A stretch of DNA of 64,000 nt from Paraliobacillus ryukyuensis (GTDB lineage: Bacteria > Bacillota > Bacilli > Bacillales > Amphibacillaceae), in assembly GCF_003315295.1 (NCBI RefSeq), contig NZ_QNRI01000001.1, positions 558,001 to 622,000 of the forward strand, given 5' to 3'. A program made the translations under genes and the position numbers. Below the pieces are notes generated by a model. It saw nothing but the letters and a program-made list of their open reading frames with translations. It searched no databases and was not told the origin of the DNA. Every line of letters starts with the position of its first letter. Position 1 is the first letter of the stretch. Shown here in pieces: positions 1 to 13,854 of this stretch.

Positions 1-156
1 GCTATCTCTTATGTCACTCTCAAGTGATTGATAAGTTTGGGGGGTTTTTATTGAAACATCAAGAAACCGATGATTGACTGTTTTTATTTCCACGGAAATA
101 GTTTTATCGTAATAAGTTGCGGTTGCTCGACCAAAACCTGTCATACTCAGTGGCAT
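1..156 (-). CDS. yloC: YicC/YloC family endoribonuclease, N-terminal part (cut by window edge)
   Basis: Only the first 52 codons lie in the window; the frame is open to base 1. The predicted N-terminus MPLSMTGFGRA, followed by VEIKTVNHRFLD at about residues 22-33, is the hallmark of the YicC/YloC family, whose E. coli member is described as an RNA-degrading enzyme. The ATG at 156 is preceded by GGAGGT with six bases of spacing. In B. subtilis yloC also lies directly downstream of yloB in the same direction, so context supports the call. Function beyond the family is inferred. Confidence 0.88.
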   Translation of the reverse strand, partial: MPLSMTGFGRATATYYDKTISVEIKTVNHRFLDVSIKTPQTYQSLESDIRDS

Positions 157-227
157 TTGATGACCTCCAGTCACTTGTTTTTCAATGTTTTATATATATC
201 ATTTTATTTTATCAAAATAAAGAAGAA

Positions 228-250
228 GTAGATAGGGATAACCTATCTAC
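228..250 (-). terminator. Probable terminator after yloB
   Basis: A perfect 9-bp stem (228-236 with 242-250) with a five-base loop lies just after the yloB stop codon. On the minus strand it is followed by a U-rich tract interrupted by C and A, so termination may be leaky and some transcripts may reach yloC. Confidence 0.6.
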
Positions 251-261
251 TCGTTGCATAA

Positions 262-2916
262 CTATTTTTTTGATGGAACAAATCCAAATAATACAGTAGG
301 AATCGAACTCATACATAATACATAAATCCAATCTGTTGGGGGAATCGCCACGGTTTCAAAAATTTGTTGAAGTGGTGGGTAATAAATCACGATTATTAAT
401 AACAAAATAGAAGATAGAACCGCTCCCACCAAATAAACATTTTTCAACGGATTTCGTGCAAAAACAGAACGTGCACTCCGACAATCAAACACATGAATCA
501 ATTGTGCCATAATAAGTGTTACAAAAGCAATTGTTCTTGCATATGTTAGTTGATCTGGATCATTTTGATAAGCAATAATAAAAGCAAGTAATGTTACCAA
601 ACCGATCAAGAAACCCCTGGTTATTATTTTGACCCCTAGCCCTCTTGAAAAAATCCCTTCTTTGACTGGTCGAGGCGGCATACGCATCACATCTTCCTCC
701 GGTTGGTCTACCCCTAATGCCATTGCCGGTAACCCATCTGTGACTAAATTCACCCAAAGAATCTGCACTGGAATTAACGGTAGCGGATAAGCCATTAGAA
801 TAGCAAACAGCATAACTAGTATTTCACCTACATTGGAGGCTAGTAAGTAACGGATAAACTTTCGAATATTTTCATAGATATTACGTCCTTCCTTGATAGC
901 TGTTTCAATTGTCGTAAAATTGTCATCCATTAAAATTAATTCTGATGATTCTTTTGCAACATCCGTACCAGTCAAACCCATACTAATGCCAATATCACTC
1001 GCTTTTAAAGCTGGTGCATCATTTACACCATCGCCAGTCATTGCTACAATATGTCCTTTTTGTTGCAATGCTTGGACAATTTTTAGCTTATGTGTAGGTG
1101 TTACCCGCGCAAATACCGCAATATCGTTGATTTGATCAGCTAATTGTTGATCAGACATTTGATTTAATTGGCTACCCGTTAAAACTGCTTCATCATTTCG
1201 TGTTAAATCTAATTGTTTTGCAATTGCGATAGCTGTTTTCGCATGATCTCCTGTAATCATCACTGTTTTAATTCCTGCATCTTTACAAGCTTTTATCGCT
1301 TTTTTAACTTCTTTTCTTGGCGGATCAATTAGACCAGCCAGGCCAACAAACGTTACATTGTTTTCAACTGAGATAGCATCATAAGAATGACCAGGAGATA
1401 GTGGTTTTATACATATAGCAATCGTCCGTAACGCTTGTGAAGCCATCTTAAGGAGTTGCGTTTCTACTTTATTATTGTCTTTCATCGAAAAAGGTCTTCT
1501 TCCTGCTTCATCGAGAATATACGTACTTCTTGGTAATAACACATCTGGTGCACCTTTAATGATTGCAAAACGTTGATGGGATTGGTCTTCAACAATAACG
1601 GTCATTCGCTTTCGATCTGAATCAAAAGCGATCTCCTCAATAATCCGAAACTGTTTTTTTGACGCTTCAGTAATATTTGCTTTATGGGCAGCAACTAAAA
1701 GCGCCACCTCTGTTGGATCGCCGTCCATGACCCATTTTTTGTTATGTTTTCTTACAGAAGCGTGGCTACATAACATCGCGTATAACAGTGATTCTTCGAC
1801 TAAACGACTGTTTGCTTTTTGATTCTTAACATAAAAATCCCCGTGAACATCATATCCATCCCCTGATATATCAAATAACTGGTGATTGACGTACAATTGT
1901 TTTACCGTCATTTTGTTTTCTGTCAGGGTCCCAGTCTTGTCAGAGCAAATGACTGTTGTATTTCCTAATGTTTCTACAGCGGCTAGTTTCCGAACGATCG
2001 CTTTTTTCTTAATCATCCGTTGCACGCCAAGGGATAAAGCAACCGTCACAATTGCCGGTAATCCTTCTGGAATTGCAGCAACTGCTAAGGAGATTCCTGA
2101 TAAAAACATCTCATATAGTGGGTGCCCTTGCCAGACACCAACACCGACTACCATCGCTGTCAGAAATAGCGCAATAATAATTAACACGCCACCTAAATCA
2201 GCTAATCGACGTTCTAGCGGTGTCGGCTGTGGTTTTGTTTGGACAAGTAAATCGGCAATTTGCCCCATCACTGTGTCCATGCCAGTTCCTACGACCACAC
2301 CAACACCACTACCTTTGGTCACGAGTGTTCCCATAAAAGCCATGTTCATTTGATCGGCATATTCTACATTATTTGTTGGTATTGCGTTGACGTGTTTCGT
2401 CACCGGTAGAGATTCACCAGTTAAAGCAGACTCTTCTATTTCCAAACTTGCCGATTTAATTAAACGGATATCCGCAACAATGCGATCTCCGCTTGTTAAT
2501 TTAATTAAATCCCCTGCCACAATATGTGTTGAAGGTAGCGACACCCACTCCCCATCTCTCAACACATGCGCAACAGGTGCAGATAACTCTTTCAATTTGG
2601 ATAAAGACTTTTCTGCCCGTTGCTCTTGAAAAAAGCCTAAAATGCTATTAATGATGACAATGACAATAATAGCTATTGCATCAACATACTCACCTAATAA
2701 GCCAGATAATAAGGTAGCCGCTAATAACACCAATACCATAAAGTCCTGAAATTGTTTTAAGAATAAAAATAGTAAAGAGGTATTTTTGCCTTCATTTAAT
2801 TTATTTAATCCATTTTTTTTCAGACGCTTATCGGCGATTGTTTTTGACAATCCACTATTTGAATCAGTCGCTAGCTTGTCCATTACTTCCTGTTGATCTA
2901 ATTGGTACCACTTCAC
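262..2916 (-). CDS. yloB: P-type calcium-transporting ATPase (SERCA-like, YloB)
   Basis: This 884-residue protein has the complete P2A ATPase layout: an N-terminal cation-ATPase domain, TGES (166-169) in the actuator domain, PEGLP (283-287) in the ion-binding membrane helix, DKTGT (326-330) with the phosphorylated Asp326, KGAPDV (454-459) in the nucleotide domain and TGDGVND (627-633) in the hinge. About ten membrane segments are visible. It should pump Ca2+ out of the cytoplasm; B. subtilis YloB has been linked to calcium handling in spores. The start is a GTG at 2916, eight bases after GGAGG; a nearby ATG at about 2924 is out of frame. It lies divergent from rqcH, as in B. subtilis. Confidence 0.93.
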   Translation of the reverse strand: MKWYQLDQQEVMDKLATDSNSGLSKTIADKRLKKNGLNKLNEGKNTSLLFLFLKQFQDFMVLVLLAATLLSGLLGEYVDAIAIIVIVIINSILGFFQEQRAEKSLSKLKELSAPVAHVLRDGEWVSLPSTHIVAGDLIKLTSGDRIVADIRLIKSASLEIEESALTGESLPVTKHVNAIPTNNVEYADQMNMAFMGTLVTKGSGVGVVVGTGMDTVMGQIADLLVQTKPQPTPLERRLADLGGVLIIIALFLTAMVVGVGVWQGHPLYEMFLSGISLAVAAIPEGLPAIVTVALSLGVQRMIKKKAIVRKLAAVETLGNTTVICSDKTGTLTENKMTVKQLYVNHQLFDISGDGYDVHGDFYVKNQKANSRLVEESLLYAMLCSHASVRKHNKKWVMDGDPTEVALLVAAHKANITEASKKQFRIIEEIAFDSDRKRMTVIVEDQSHQRFAIIKGAPDVLLPRSTYILDEAGRRPFSMKDNNKVETQLLKMASQALRTIAICIKPLSPGHSYDAISVENNVTFVGLAGLIDPPRKEVKKAIKACKDAGIKTVMITGDHAKTAIAIAKQLDLTRNDEAVLTGSQLNQMSDQQLADQINDIAVFARVTPTHKLKIVQALQQKGHIVAMTGDGVNDAPALKASDIGISMGLTGTDVAKESSELILMDDNFTTIETAIKEGRNIYENIRKFIRYLLASNVGEILVMLFAILMAYPLPLIPVQILWVNLVTDGLPAMALGVDQPEEDVMRMPPRPVKEGIFSRGLGVKIITRGFLIGLVTLLAFIIAYQNDPDQLTYARTIAFVTLIMAQLIHVFDCRSARSVFARNPLKNVYLVGAVLSSILLLIIVIYYPPLQQIFETVAIPPTDWIYVLCMSSIPTVLFGFVPSKK

Positions 2917-3003
2917 AATACATTCCTCCAGTACAATTGCTCCTATTCAAATCTATGCAAGACAAGCATAAAAAATGTATAATATGAACACGAGGTGATT
3001 GAA

Positions 3004-4710
3004 GTGACATTTGACGGTATTGTAACCAGAGCGATTACAAAAGAATTGCAAGATGAATTAACAACGGGAAGAATTATTAAAATATATCAACCTACGCAAA
3101 CGGAACTGGTTTTTACTGTCCGTGTGCAAGGGGAAAATAGATCACTATTATTTTCTGCTCATCCGATGTATGCTAGATTGCATTTAACAGAAGACACCTA
3201 TCAAAATCCAAAAGAACCACCAATGTTTTGTATGTTACTTCGTAAGCATCTAGTCGGCTCTTTCATTGAGCGCATAGAGCAACATGAAAATGAACGTGTG
3301 GTCTTTTTCTCAATAAAAGGAAAAAATGAAATCGGTGATGAGACGAAAAAAACACTTGCAGTTGAAATCATGGGGAAACACAGTAACATCATCCTTATTG
3401 ATCAAGATAAAGAACATATCTTAGATAGTATTAAGCACGTCTCTCCAGCCCAAAGTAGACATCGCACGGTATTACCTGGACAAGCGTATGTTTTACCACC
3501 TGACCAAGGAAAACTAAATCCAATGGAAATAGAAGCAGCTACTTTTCGTAGAAAAATGGATTTAAATCAAGGGAAATTAGATCAGCAAATCGTTCATGCC
3601 TTTATGGGTGTCTCTCCGTTACTTGCACGAGAAATAGCCCATCAAGCAAAACTAGGGAATATGGATGCTTATGAAAAAGTGTTTAACGACATCATGACGG
3701 AAATTAAACACCATAACTATGCGCCTAGTATCTACAACGGAAGTAAAGAAGAATTTTATGTATTACCGTTATCCCATTTATCCGTTGAGAGAAAAGAATT
3801 CACACGCACGAGTGAGATGTTAGACACATTTTATTCTGGAAAAGCAGAGCGCGATCGCGTCAAACAACAAGCAGGCGATTTGTTACGCTTTTTAAAAAAT
3901 GAAATTGAAAAGAACAAACGTAAGATTAAGAAACAAAAACAAACACTACAAAAAGCAGAGAAAGCTGATGACTATCAACGTTATGGTGAGCTATTAACGG
4001 CTCACATGCATACCATGAAAACTGGTGATAAAAAAGCAATTGTCATGAACTATTATGATCCAGAACAACAAGAAATTACGATTGACCTAAATCCGAACAA
4101 AACACCAAGCGAGAATGCACAAAGCTATTTTAAAACGTATCAAAAACTAAAAACTTCTAAAGTTAAAGTGCAAATAGAAATCGATAAAGCAAAAAAAGAA
4201 ATTGACTATTTAGAAGAAGTGACCCAACAAATTGAAGATGCTCGTGAACAAGATATTGAAGAGATTCGTGAAGAATTAAAAGAACAAGGCTATATTAAAA
4301 ACCGTATGAAAAATCGTAAAAAAAATAATAAACCCAAAAAACCTGCACCAGAAAAATTCACTGCTACAGACGGGACAACCATTTATGTTGGAAGAAACAA
4401 TAAACAAAATGAGTATCTGACAACGCGTTTAGCGGCTCGAACAGATATCTGGCTGCATACGAAAGACATTCCTGGTTCGCACGTGATTATCCAAGATACG
4501 AACCCATCTGAAGATACATTAGCAGAAGCAGCTCAATTAGCTGCGCTATACAGCAAAGCAAAAGCATCCTCTTCTGTGCCAGTTGATTATACACAAGTAC
4601 GTTATGTTAAAAAACCAAATGGCGCAAAGCCAGGCTATGTCACCTATGATAACCAGAAGACATTATTTGTGACACCTGACCAGCGCTTTTTGACACAATT
4701 GAAAAACTAA
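3004..4710 (+). CDS. rqcH: Rqc2/NEMF homologue RqcH, ribosome-associated quality control factor
   Basis: The 568-residue protein has an N-terminal NFACT-N domain, a long coiled coil (about 290-420) and a basic linker before a C-terminal NFACT-R domain (DIWLHTKDIPGSHV near residue 480). RqcH binds obstructed 50S subunits and recruits tRNA-Ala to add poly-alanine tails that mark stalled peptides for degradation; older annotation calls it a fibronectin-binding protein. The frame opens at a GTG at 2995, but that codon lies inside the GAGGTGAT ribosome binding site, so the GTG at 3004 (MTFDG) is preferred and matches the B. subtilis length. A TATAAT at 2978-2983 could be the -10 box, giving a very short leader. 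Residue 97 is Glu where I recall Asp in B. subtilis. Confidence 0.93.
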   Translation: MTFDGIVTRAITKELQDELTTGRIIKIYQPTQTELVFTVRVQGENRSLLFSAHPMYARLHLTEDTYQNPKEPPMFCMLLRKHLVGSFIERIEQHENERVVFFSIKGKNEIGDETKKTLAVEIMGKHSNIILIDQDKEHILDSIKHVSPAQSRHRTVLPGQAYVLPPDQGKLNPMEIEAATFRRKMDLNQGKLDQQIVHAFMGVSPLLAREIAHQAKLGNMDAYEKVFNDIMTEIKHHNYAPSIYNGSKEEFYVLPLSHLSVERKEFTRTSEMLDTFYSGKAERDRVKQQAGDLLRFLKNEIEKNKRKIKKQKQTLQKAEKADDYQRYGELLTAHMHTMKTGDKKAIVMNYYDPEQQEITIDLNPNKTPSENAQSYFKTYQKLKTSKVKVQIEIDKAKKEIDYLEEVTQQIEDAREQDIEEIREELKEQGYIKNRMKNRKKNNKPKKPAPEKFTATDGTTIYVGRNNKQNEYLTTRLAARTDIWLHTKDIPGSHVIIQDTNPSEDTLAEAAQLAALYSKAKASSSVPVDYTQVRYVKKPNGAKPGYVTYDNQKTLFVTPDQRFLTQLKN

Positions 4711-4720
4711 CAGAAAGATA

Positions 4721-4766
4721 AAGTGTGTAAGTAAATATCTAATAGACTCGCTTACACACTTTTTTG
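4721..4766 (+). terminator. Intrinsic terminator after rqcH
   Basis: A perfect 11-bp stem (4721-4731 with 4751-4761), a 19-base loop and a run of six T residues (4760-4765) follow the rqcH stop by ten bases. The remaining bases to 5006 show no gene or clear signal. Confidence 0.85.
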
Positions 4767-5006
4767 TTTACTATCAATGCTGTTTTAAATTTTTATGATT
4801 TCGCTATATTCATAAGAAGAAAAAATGGCCAATTTTATTTTTTGTTTTGCTATTAGGCTACATAATATTCTGAGTTATCTTGATTTGTAAATCCTAACAA
4901 TTGTTATATAATTCCATAATTGGTAAGCTGTCATTCTCGTGATATTTTCCTTTTTCAATCAAATTTAAAAATTGGCAATACATCTGTTTTAATTGACATA
5001 TTCAAA

Positions 5007-5852
5007 TCAAACCTTAATTTTAAGGTACAATCTATCATCAAAAGATTGGTTTCCCCTCACTAACCCTTTAGAGGATTTGTATAAACGAAAACATAATGGA
5101 TCCTTAACTAAAAGTTCCTTAAGTAATAACTCTGATTTATATAAAGTCTCTTTTAAAAAAGGATAACCATCAGAAGCTAAAACAATATATTTTGCATCAT
5201 TTGATACATCTATTGTCATTACTCTCGAGAAATCTACAGGAAATCCGTTTATAACTGAATATCCAAATGGATTATTACTATCATTTTGTAAAAAATATTG
5301 TTGCTGAACTAAAGTTCTAATGTATTCCCAACCAGTATCTTTGTCTATTAACTGGTCAATTGTTTTACCTCTTTTTAATTCAGCCTCTAAGTAAAGAGCT
5401 CTTGCATTGGCAGTAATACTATCAATTTCCTTTTCGTTAGTATATAGTTCATCATCTACCATAAGTTGACAATCTCCAATTTGCCAAATTTTTTGGTGAT
5501 ATTTACTATAGATAATCACACTAGCAGAAGGTGCTACCCATTGGCTTTCCTGAATCGCATCTATTAAGTTATTTCTAGCAAAAACAGTTTGAAAGTTAGC
5601 GTTAATCTGCTCCACAATTGTTTCTAGCTTGGCATTTGGAGTAATATTTTCTAATGTTTCTTTTATTATTGTGGCGGCTAATCGACCAGGTGTCATATTT
5701 TCAATTAATTTTCCCGATACATTCGTAGCTCCGTCGATAACAGCCGCAAAATTGTCGGTAACGATACACATGTCTTCACAAAGATCTAAATCACCTTTTT
5801 TACCTTCACAAAAATACTCTACTACATTTAACTTATCTTTAGTCAATTGCAA
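5007..5852 (-). CDS. PP2C-like protein phosphatase domain protein
   Basis: The 281-residue protein carries the metal-binding signature spacing of PP2C phosphatases: an early Glu/Asp pair (CEDMCIVTDNFAAVIDGAT near residues 26-44), SASV and GDCQ in the middle, ASDGYP near 226-231 and a C-terminal SFDDR. It probably removes phosphate from Ser/Thr proteins in the cytoplasm; no membrane segment or sensor domain is visible. The same architecture, including a DPLC...KG...SFDDR tail, occurs as stand-alone proteins in actinomycetes, from memory. Start ATG at 5852 follows AGGGGTGATTGCA. It is a lone gene in a spot that varies between Bacillaceae, with no kinase next to it, so its substrate is unknown. 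Confidence 0.75.
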   Translation of the reverse strand: MQLTKDKLNVVEYFCEGKKGDLDLCEDMCIVTDNFAAVIDGATNVSGKLIENMTPGRLAATIIKETLENITPNAKLETIVEQINANFQTVFARNNLIDAIQESQWVAPSASVIIYSKYHQKIWQIGDCQLMVDDELYTNEKEIDSITANARALYLEAELKRGKTIDQLIDKDTGWEYIRTLVQQQYFLQNDSNNPFGYSVINGFPVDFSRVMTIDVSNDAKYIVLASDGYPFLKETLYKSELLLKELLVKDPLCFRLYKSSKGLVRGNQSFDDRLYLKIKV

Positions 5853-5987
5853 TCACCCCTGTAACAATTTTAGTCATTCATTAACTGTATTATTTTTTAT
5901 CACTAGTTTTATATTAGACATTATTCATAATCCAACTCAGCTCTACCATACAATAAAAGCCCATTAGAATCCATTACTTACTATAAA

Positions 5988-6236
5988 ATGTTATCCATGT
6001 GTAATCATAACTACCGCTTGGAAATAGGAAATACATTTGTATATGATAGACTGGAAGATTTTCATCTCACCAAAACGTATGTATATGAATTAACAAAGAT
6101 TAAGAGACAAAAAATGGGTGGTGAAATAAGAAAGTTTATCTTGCTACTGCTCGCCGTTTCTGTACTTCTGAATATGTATCAATACATAAAATTAAATGGT
6201 AACAACTTAACGAATGTTATGTTCCAATGCTATTAG
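5988..6236 (+). CDS. Doubtful small membrane protein ORF
   Basis: An 82-codon frame. I do not recognise it. Residues about 45-67 form one hydrophobic helix (IRKFILLLLAVSVLLNMY) preceded by charged residues, which would suit a single-pass membrane peptide. No convincing ribosome binding site precedes the ATG at 5988, at 5997 or the internal one at about 6114. It lies alone on the plus strand between the PP2C-like gene and pyrE, in AT-rich DNA where chance frames are common. It could equally be a decayed fragment. Confidence 0.25.
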   Translation: MLSMCNHNYRLEIGNTFVYDRLEDFHLTKTYVYELTKIKRQKMGGEIRKFILLLLAVSVLLNMYQYIKLNGNNLTNVMFQCY

Positions 6237-6565
6237 TACCAATATAAGTGAGTGTCTCTAAACGTAAAAGTTGCTTTTATATTTACAAAATATCCAAACT
6301 AGCACAATACCTGAAATTTAAAATAACCATTCAACGCCCAGTTAAACGTTGAATGGTCTATGATCGATTACCTATAGAATGGTAGCAGTGAGAATACCAC
6401 GCTATTCAACTATTTAACTTAGATAAGATGGTATTTATTTGTCTTTCATGATAAGAACCAGCATTGACTAACCCCCACTAGAAAATTGCCATCGCTAAAT
6501 ATCTTGCAGCATAAATGTATTAAAACATTGGCATTAAATAATATTTATCCGATTTGCTCAACTGT
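6237..6565. other. Gene-free stretch with one hairpin
   Basis: No coding frame with a ribosome binding site is seen here. It contains a perfect 11-bp inverted repeat (6326-6336 with 6347-6357, listed separately) about 210 bases past the end of pyrE. Confidence 0.6.
6326..6357 (-). terminator. Possible terminator of the pyr operon
   Basis: A perfect 11-bp stem (ACCATTCAACG and its complement) with a 10-base loop. On the minus strand it is followed by TATTTTAAATTTC, which is U-rich but not a clean U-run. It is the only strong hairpin downstream of pyrE, so it may end the operon; the 210-base distance is large, so this is tentative. Confidence 0.4.
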
Positions 6566-7169
6566 TTATAGTTCCTTTCGCCAATTCAACAAACTGTTAT
6601 ACTCTGCCTTCGTAATTGTATTCTTTTCTAGTAACAATTCACTTAACACATCAAAATTTGTTAACGTATGTAGTGGGAGGTTACTTTGGTCAAAAGCGTG
6701 ATTTGCTTTAGGTAATCCATAGGTGAAAATTGCAATAACAGCTAATACTTCCACACCTTGATCACGTAATGCTTCAGCCGTTTGGATCGCTGAGCCGCCT
6801 GTTGAAATCAGGTCTTCGATCACTACTACTTTTTGTCCTTTTGCAATCTTGCCTTCAATTTGATTGCCCTTTCCGTGTGCTTTTGGCTTTGAGCGCACAT
6901 ACACCATTGGTAAGTCTAATTTATCTGCCAACCAAGCTGCATGCGGTATTCCGGCTGTAGCACAGCCAGCAATACAATCTGGTGTATCATCCAACTGCTT
7001 GATTTTTTCAACAAATGCATCTGCTATTCTGTTCCGAATCGTTGGATAAGAAAGAGTTAACCGATTATCACAGTAAATGGGCGATTTGATGCCAGATGTC
7101 CAGGTAAATGATCGGTCAGGTTTAATTTGTACTGCTTCAATTTGATAAAGATCTATTGCTAATTGTTTT

Positions 7170-7180
<11 letters not shown>
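6566..7180 (-). CDS. pyrE: Orotate phosphoribosyltransferase
   Basis: PyrE joins orotate to PRPP to form orotidine 5'-phosphate, the fifth step of UMP synthesis. The 204-residue protein has the type I PRTase fold with the PRPP-binding motif VVVIEDLISTGGSA near residues 117-130 and the conserved GIKSPIYCDNR stretch near 30-40. The ATG at 7180 has AAGGAG upstream and overlaps the end of pyrF by 11 bases, so the two are translationally coupled. It is the last gene of the operon. Confidence 0.96.
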
Positions 7181-9550
<2,370 letters not shown>

Positions 9551-9554
<4 letters not shown>

Positions 9555-12500
9555 CGAATCACCTCTTGGTTTGCTACAGCAGGCTGGGCAGTAAACGTCG
9601 TCGAATCAATCACATTCAAAATTGCTTGTGCCGTATCTAAGCTCGTCAAACAAGCAATGCCATGCTCTACAGCTTCTCGGCGAATACGGAAACCGTCAGA
9701 TCTTGGTTGTTTACCAGATGTTAATGTATTAATGACAAATTGTACTTCACCATTTTCAATAATCGATAAAACATTTTTCTCCTCTGTACCTATTTTTCCT
9801 ACCGTAGTAACCGGTAAGTGATGGCTTGATAGAAATGCCGCTGTTCCTTCTGTCGCATAAAGTTGGAACCCTAGCATAAAGAAGCGATTGGCAATTTCTG
9901 CAATTTCTTCTTTATCTTTATCGGCTACAGTAAATAATACAGCACCTTCCATCGGGATATTTAATCCTGATGCAATTAAGCCTTTGTAAAGTGCTTTTTC
10001 TAATGTTTTATCACGACCAATGGCTTCACCAGTCGATTTCATTTCAGGTCCAAGCATTGTATCGACACTTCTTAATTTTGTAAATGAGAAGACAGGTACT
10101 TTTACTGAGATATGTTCTGGTTCCGGTAGCAGTCCTTCTTGATAGCCCATCTCTGCTAGCGATGTTCCAAGCATACATTTAGTAGCAATGTTTGCCATCG
10201 TGACGCCAGTGATTTTGCTTAAGAATGGAATCGTTCTACTTGCACGAGGATTCACTTCTAGCACATAGACATTATCTTTATGAACAACAAATTGGATATT
10301 CACTAATCCTTTTACGTTAATTTCTTTTGCTATTTTAATCGTAGTATCAATTAATTCTTGTTTGATTTTCTGCGTGATTCGCTGTGTTGGATATACAGCA
10401 ATAGAATCACCAGAGTGCACTCCTGCTCGTTCAATATGTTCCATGATTCCCGGAATAATCGTCGTTTCCCCATCACTGATCGCATCCACTTCTACTTCAA
10501 TACCAGTTAGATATTTATCGATTAGGACTGGATGTTTGTGTTTCATTTTCGTATTTTTCTCTAAGTAGGCATATAATTCATCGTCATTATAGACGATTTC
10601 CATTTGACTTCCGCCAATCACATAAGATGGACGAACTAAGACAGGGTAGCCGATTTCATTCGCTGCTTCTTTGGCTTGACTTAATTGTTTAACACTTTTT
10701 CCTTTTGGCTGTGGCACATGAATGCGAGATAACATTTGTTCAAATTTATCGCGATCTTCGGCTACATCAATTGCTGCTAGATTCGTTCCTAAGATGGTTA
10801 CACCTCTTCGTTCTAAACCTTCTGCAAGGTTAATCGCTGTTTGTCCACCAAATTGAACAATTACTCCAATAGGTTGTTCTAATTGAACAACATGCATGAC
10901 ATCTTCTAATGTTAGTGGTTCGAAATATAATTTATCCGACACACTGAAATCAGTAGAAACGGTTTCTGGATTGTTGTTCATAATAATCGCTTCGTAACCC
11001 GCTTCTTTTAATGCTAAAACGGAATGCACCGTCGCATAATCAAATTCAATCCCTTGTCCGATTCGGATTGGTCCAGATCCAAGCACAAGTACTTTCGGTC
11101 GTTCCGATACGATTGACTCTTGTTCCTCTTCATACGTACTATAAAAATAAGGTGTCACGGACTCAAATTCTGCAGCACATGTATCAACCATTTTATAAAC
11201 CGGCATTAACTTCTCTTCTATACGTTGCTGGTAGACATCATCACTCACTACATTCCAGAGTCTTGCAATATGGGTATCTGAGAAACCATTTTCTTTGGCA
11301 CAGATTAATATATCCAGTTGATTCGGGTGTGCCTCTAACTGTTTTTCTATTGTGATGATATGCGCAATTTTTGTTAAGAAATAACGATCTATTTTGGTTA
11401 CTTCATAGATTTTCTCTACTGTTACATCACGTCGCAGGAGTTCAGCAACTGCATAAATTCGCTCATCATCTGCTTTTGTTATTTTTTCAAATAGCTGATC
11501 TACCGTATAATCCGTTAAGTGTGCTAAGATAAAATCTTCCCCAGTAATATCCAGTGAACGAATCGCTTTTAAGAAGGATTCTTCAAACGATCGTCCAATC
11601 GCCATGACTTCTCCAGTTGCTTTCATTTGTGTCCCTAAGGTTCGATTACCTGTCGTAAATTTATCAAATGGAAAGCGCGGAAACTTAGTTACAATATAAT
11701 CTAATGCAGGTTCAAATGCAGCATACGTTGTTCCTGTAATCGGGTTTTTTATTTCATCTAAGGTTAAACCAACAGCAATTTTCGCAGCAATCTTTGCAAT
11801 TGGATAACCTGTTGCCTTAGAAGCTAGAGCCGATGAACGACTAACTCTTGGATTTACTTCGATAATATAATAGTCAAAACTATGTGGATCTAGTGCTAGC
11901 TGTACATTACAGCCGCCTTCGATTTGAAGCTCTCTAATAATTTTTAACGACGCATTACGTAACAATTGATATTCGCGGTCACTTAATGTTTGGGATGGAG
12001 CCACAACAATCGAATCTCCGGTGTGCACACCAACTGGGTCAATATTCTCCATATTACAAACAACGATCGCTTGATCTTTTTGGTCCCGCATCACTTCATA
12101 TTCAATTTCTTTAAATCCTGCAATATTTCGCTCGATTAAACATTGATGTACTGGGGATAACGCTAATCCGTTACGGGTAATCTCACGTAATTGTGTTTCG
12201 GTATAGCACATACCCCCACCAGTTCCTCCAAGCGTATAGGCAGGTCGTACAATTAATGGAAAACCGATTTGTTCAGCAAACGAAATTGCTTCATCTACAC
12301 TTGTAACGATCTGACTTTCTGGTACTGGTTCATTTAATTCATGCATTAAATTACGAAACTTCTCCCGATCCTCTGCTAATTGGATTGCTTCTAAGGACGT
12401 ACCTAATAATTCTGTCTCATACAGGTCTAAAACACCTTTTTCTTCAAGATCAACCGCTAGATTAAGTCCAGTTTGTCCGCCTAATGTAGGTAAAATGGCA

Positions 12501-12751
12501 TCTGGCCGTTCTTTGCGGATAATCTTCGCTAAAAATTCAACCGTTAATGGCTCCATATACACTGTATCGGCAACCGTGTGGTCCGTCATAATTGTTGCTG
12601 GGTTGGAATTAGCCAAAATCACAGTATAACCTTCTTCTTTCAACGCTTGACAAGCCTGTGTTCCAGAATAATCAAACTCAGCTGCCTGCCCAATAATAAT
12701 TGGCCCTGATCCGATCACAAGGATTTTCTTTATATCTGTACGCTTTGGCAT
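9551..12751 (-). CDS. pyrAB: Carbamoyl-phosphate synthase (pyrimidine-specific) large subunit
   Basis: The 1066-residue subunit makes carbamoyl phosphate from bicarbonate, ammonia (from PyrAA) and two ATP. Two homologous halves are visible, each beginning with a KVLVLGSGP-type motif (near residues 9 and 555) followed by an ATP-grasp domain with [13 protein letters not shown] or [11 protein letters not shown]. The C-terminal 130 residues form the MGS-like allosteric domain. The start at 12751 overlaps pyrAA by 22 bases. Its place inside the pyr operon indicates the pyrimidine-regulated enzyme; an arginine-specific copy would be elsewhere. Confidence 0.97.
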
Positions 12752-13854
12752 AATTCTCTCTCCTTTGTATCTGACTGATGGTTAGCTATTTGTGTTAAAA
12801 ATGCATCAAATAAATGACTGGTATCTTCTGGCCCAGGTGAGCTTTCTGGATGGTATTGCACAGAAAATGCTGGATACGTTTCATGCGCGATTCCTTCTAC
12901 CGAACCATCATTTAATGCAATTTGCGTTAATTTTAAATTGGTATTTGCTAATGAGGCTAATGTCACTGCATACCCATGATTTTGTGAAGTTAAATATGTT
13001 TTCTCAGTTGTCAAATCTTTTACGGGATGATTTGATCCTCGATGACCAAATACCATTTTTTCTGTGTCTGCTCCACAAGCTAGTGCGAGTAACTGATGAC
13101 CTAAACAAATACCGAAAATAGGAACTCCTTTGATGATTTGCTCAATCATAGCGATCGCTTCAGGAACGTCTTTTGGATCTCCAGGGCCATTGGTTAGCAT
13201 AATACCATCTGGTTTCAATCGTAAAATCTCTTCTGCTGTATAGTGATAAGGAACAACGGTCACATGACAATGACGTTTTGTCAATTCTCGTAAAATACCA
13301 TGTTTCATTCCGAAATCAACTAATACAATCCGCTTGCCTCTCCCTGGTACAACATATGGTTTTATCGTAGAAACTCTTCGCACTTGATCATTCATTAGTT
13401 CTACATCTGCTAATCTAGCAACATCATGATTTGGTGTTTCGCCTTCCGCATACGCCGCTGTTAAGATTCCTTTCATTGTCCCGTGCTTACGAATGATTTT
13501 TGTTAGTTTTCGCGTATCTATATTTGAAATTGCAGGTATCTGCTTTGCTTTTAAGAAGCTATCCAATGACTCTTCACTACGAAAATTAGACGGAACATGG
13601 CACATTTCTCTAACAACTAACCCATGTATCGATGGATTAATGGTTTCAAAATCTTCTCTATTAACGCCGTAGTTTCCAATTAACGGATATGTCATAGTTA
13701 CGATTTGCCCACAATACGAAGGATCAGAAAGAATTTCTTGATAACCAGTCATTCCTGTATTAAAGACCACTTCTCCAGTGCTTTCTTGTAAACTACCATG
13801 TGCGTCTCCAGCGAAAATGGTGCCATCTTCTAGTATTAATTGTCGCTTAAACAT
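12730..13854 (-). CDS. pyrAA: Carbamoyl-phosphate synthase small subunit (glutaminase)
   Basis: PyrAA hydrolyses glutamine and channels ammonia to PyrAB. The class I amidotransferase triad is visible: the nucleophile in [14 protein letters not shown] and the His and Glu in [10 protein letters not shown]. The N-terminal half is the CPSase small-chain domain ([11 protein letters not shown]). The frame extends to 13875, but GGAGG precedes the ATG at 13854 by six to seven bases, giving 374 residues, as usual. It overlaps pyrC by eight bases. Confidence 0.96.
   Translation of the reverse strand: MFKRQLILEDGTIFAGDAHGSLQESTGEVVFNTGMTGYQEILSDPSYCGQIVTMTYPLIGNYGVNREDFETINPSIHGLVVREMCHVPSNFRSEESLDSFLKAKQIPAISNIDTRKLTKIIRKHGTMKGILTAAYAEGETPNHDVARLADVELMNDQVRRVSTIKPYVVPGRGKRIVLVDFGMKHGILRELTKRHCHVTVVPYHYTAEEILRLKPDGIMLTNGPGDPKDVPEAIAMIEQIIKGVPIFGICLGHQLLALACGADTEKMVFGHRGSNHPVKDLTTEKTYLTSQNHGYAVTLASLANTNLKLTQIALNDGSVEGIAHETYPAFSVQYHPESSPGPEDTSHLFDAFLTQIANHQSDTKERELCQSVQI

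Noticed and set aside
117-299. 60-codon plus-strand ORF near the left edge
   Set aside because: It overlaps the yloC start and the yloB end and terminator on the other strand; no ribosome binding site.
1886-2353. 155-codon plus-strand ORF inside yloB
   Set aside because: It is a shadow of the yloB reading frame on the opposite strand, with no start signals.
11011-11355. 114-codon plus-strand ORF inside pyrAB
   Set aside because: Shadow frame within a fully conserved gene on the minus strand.
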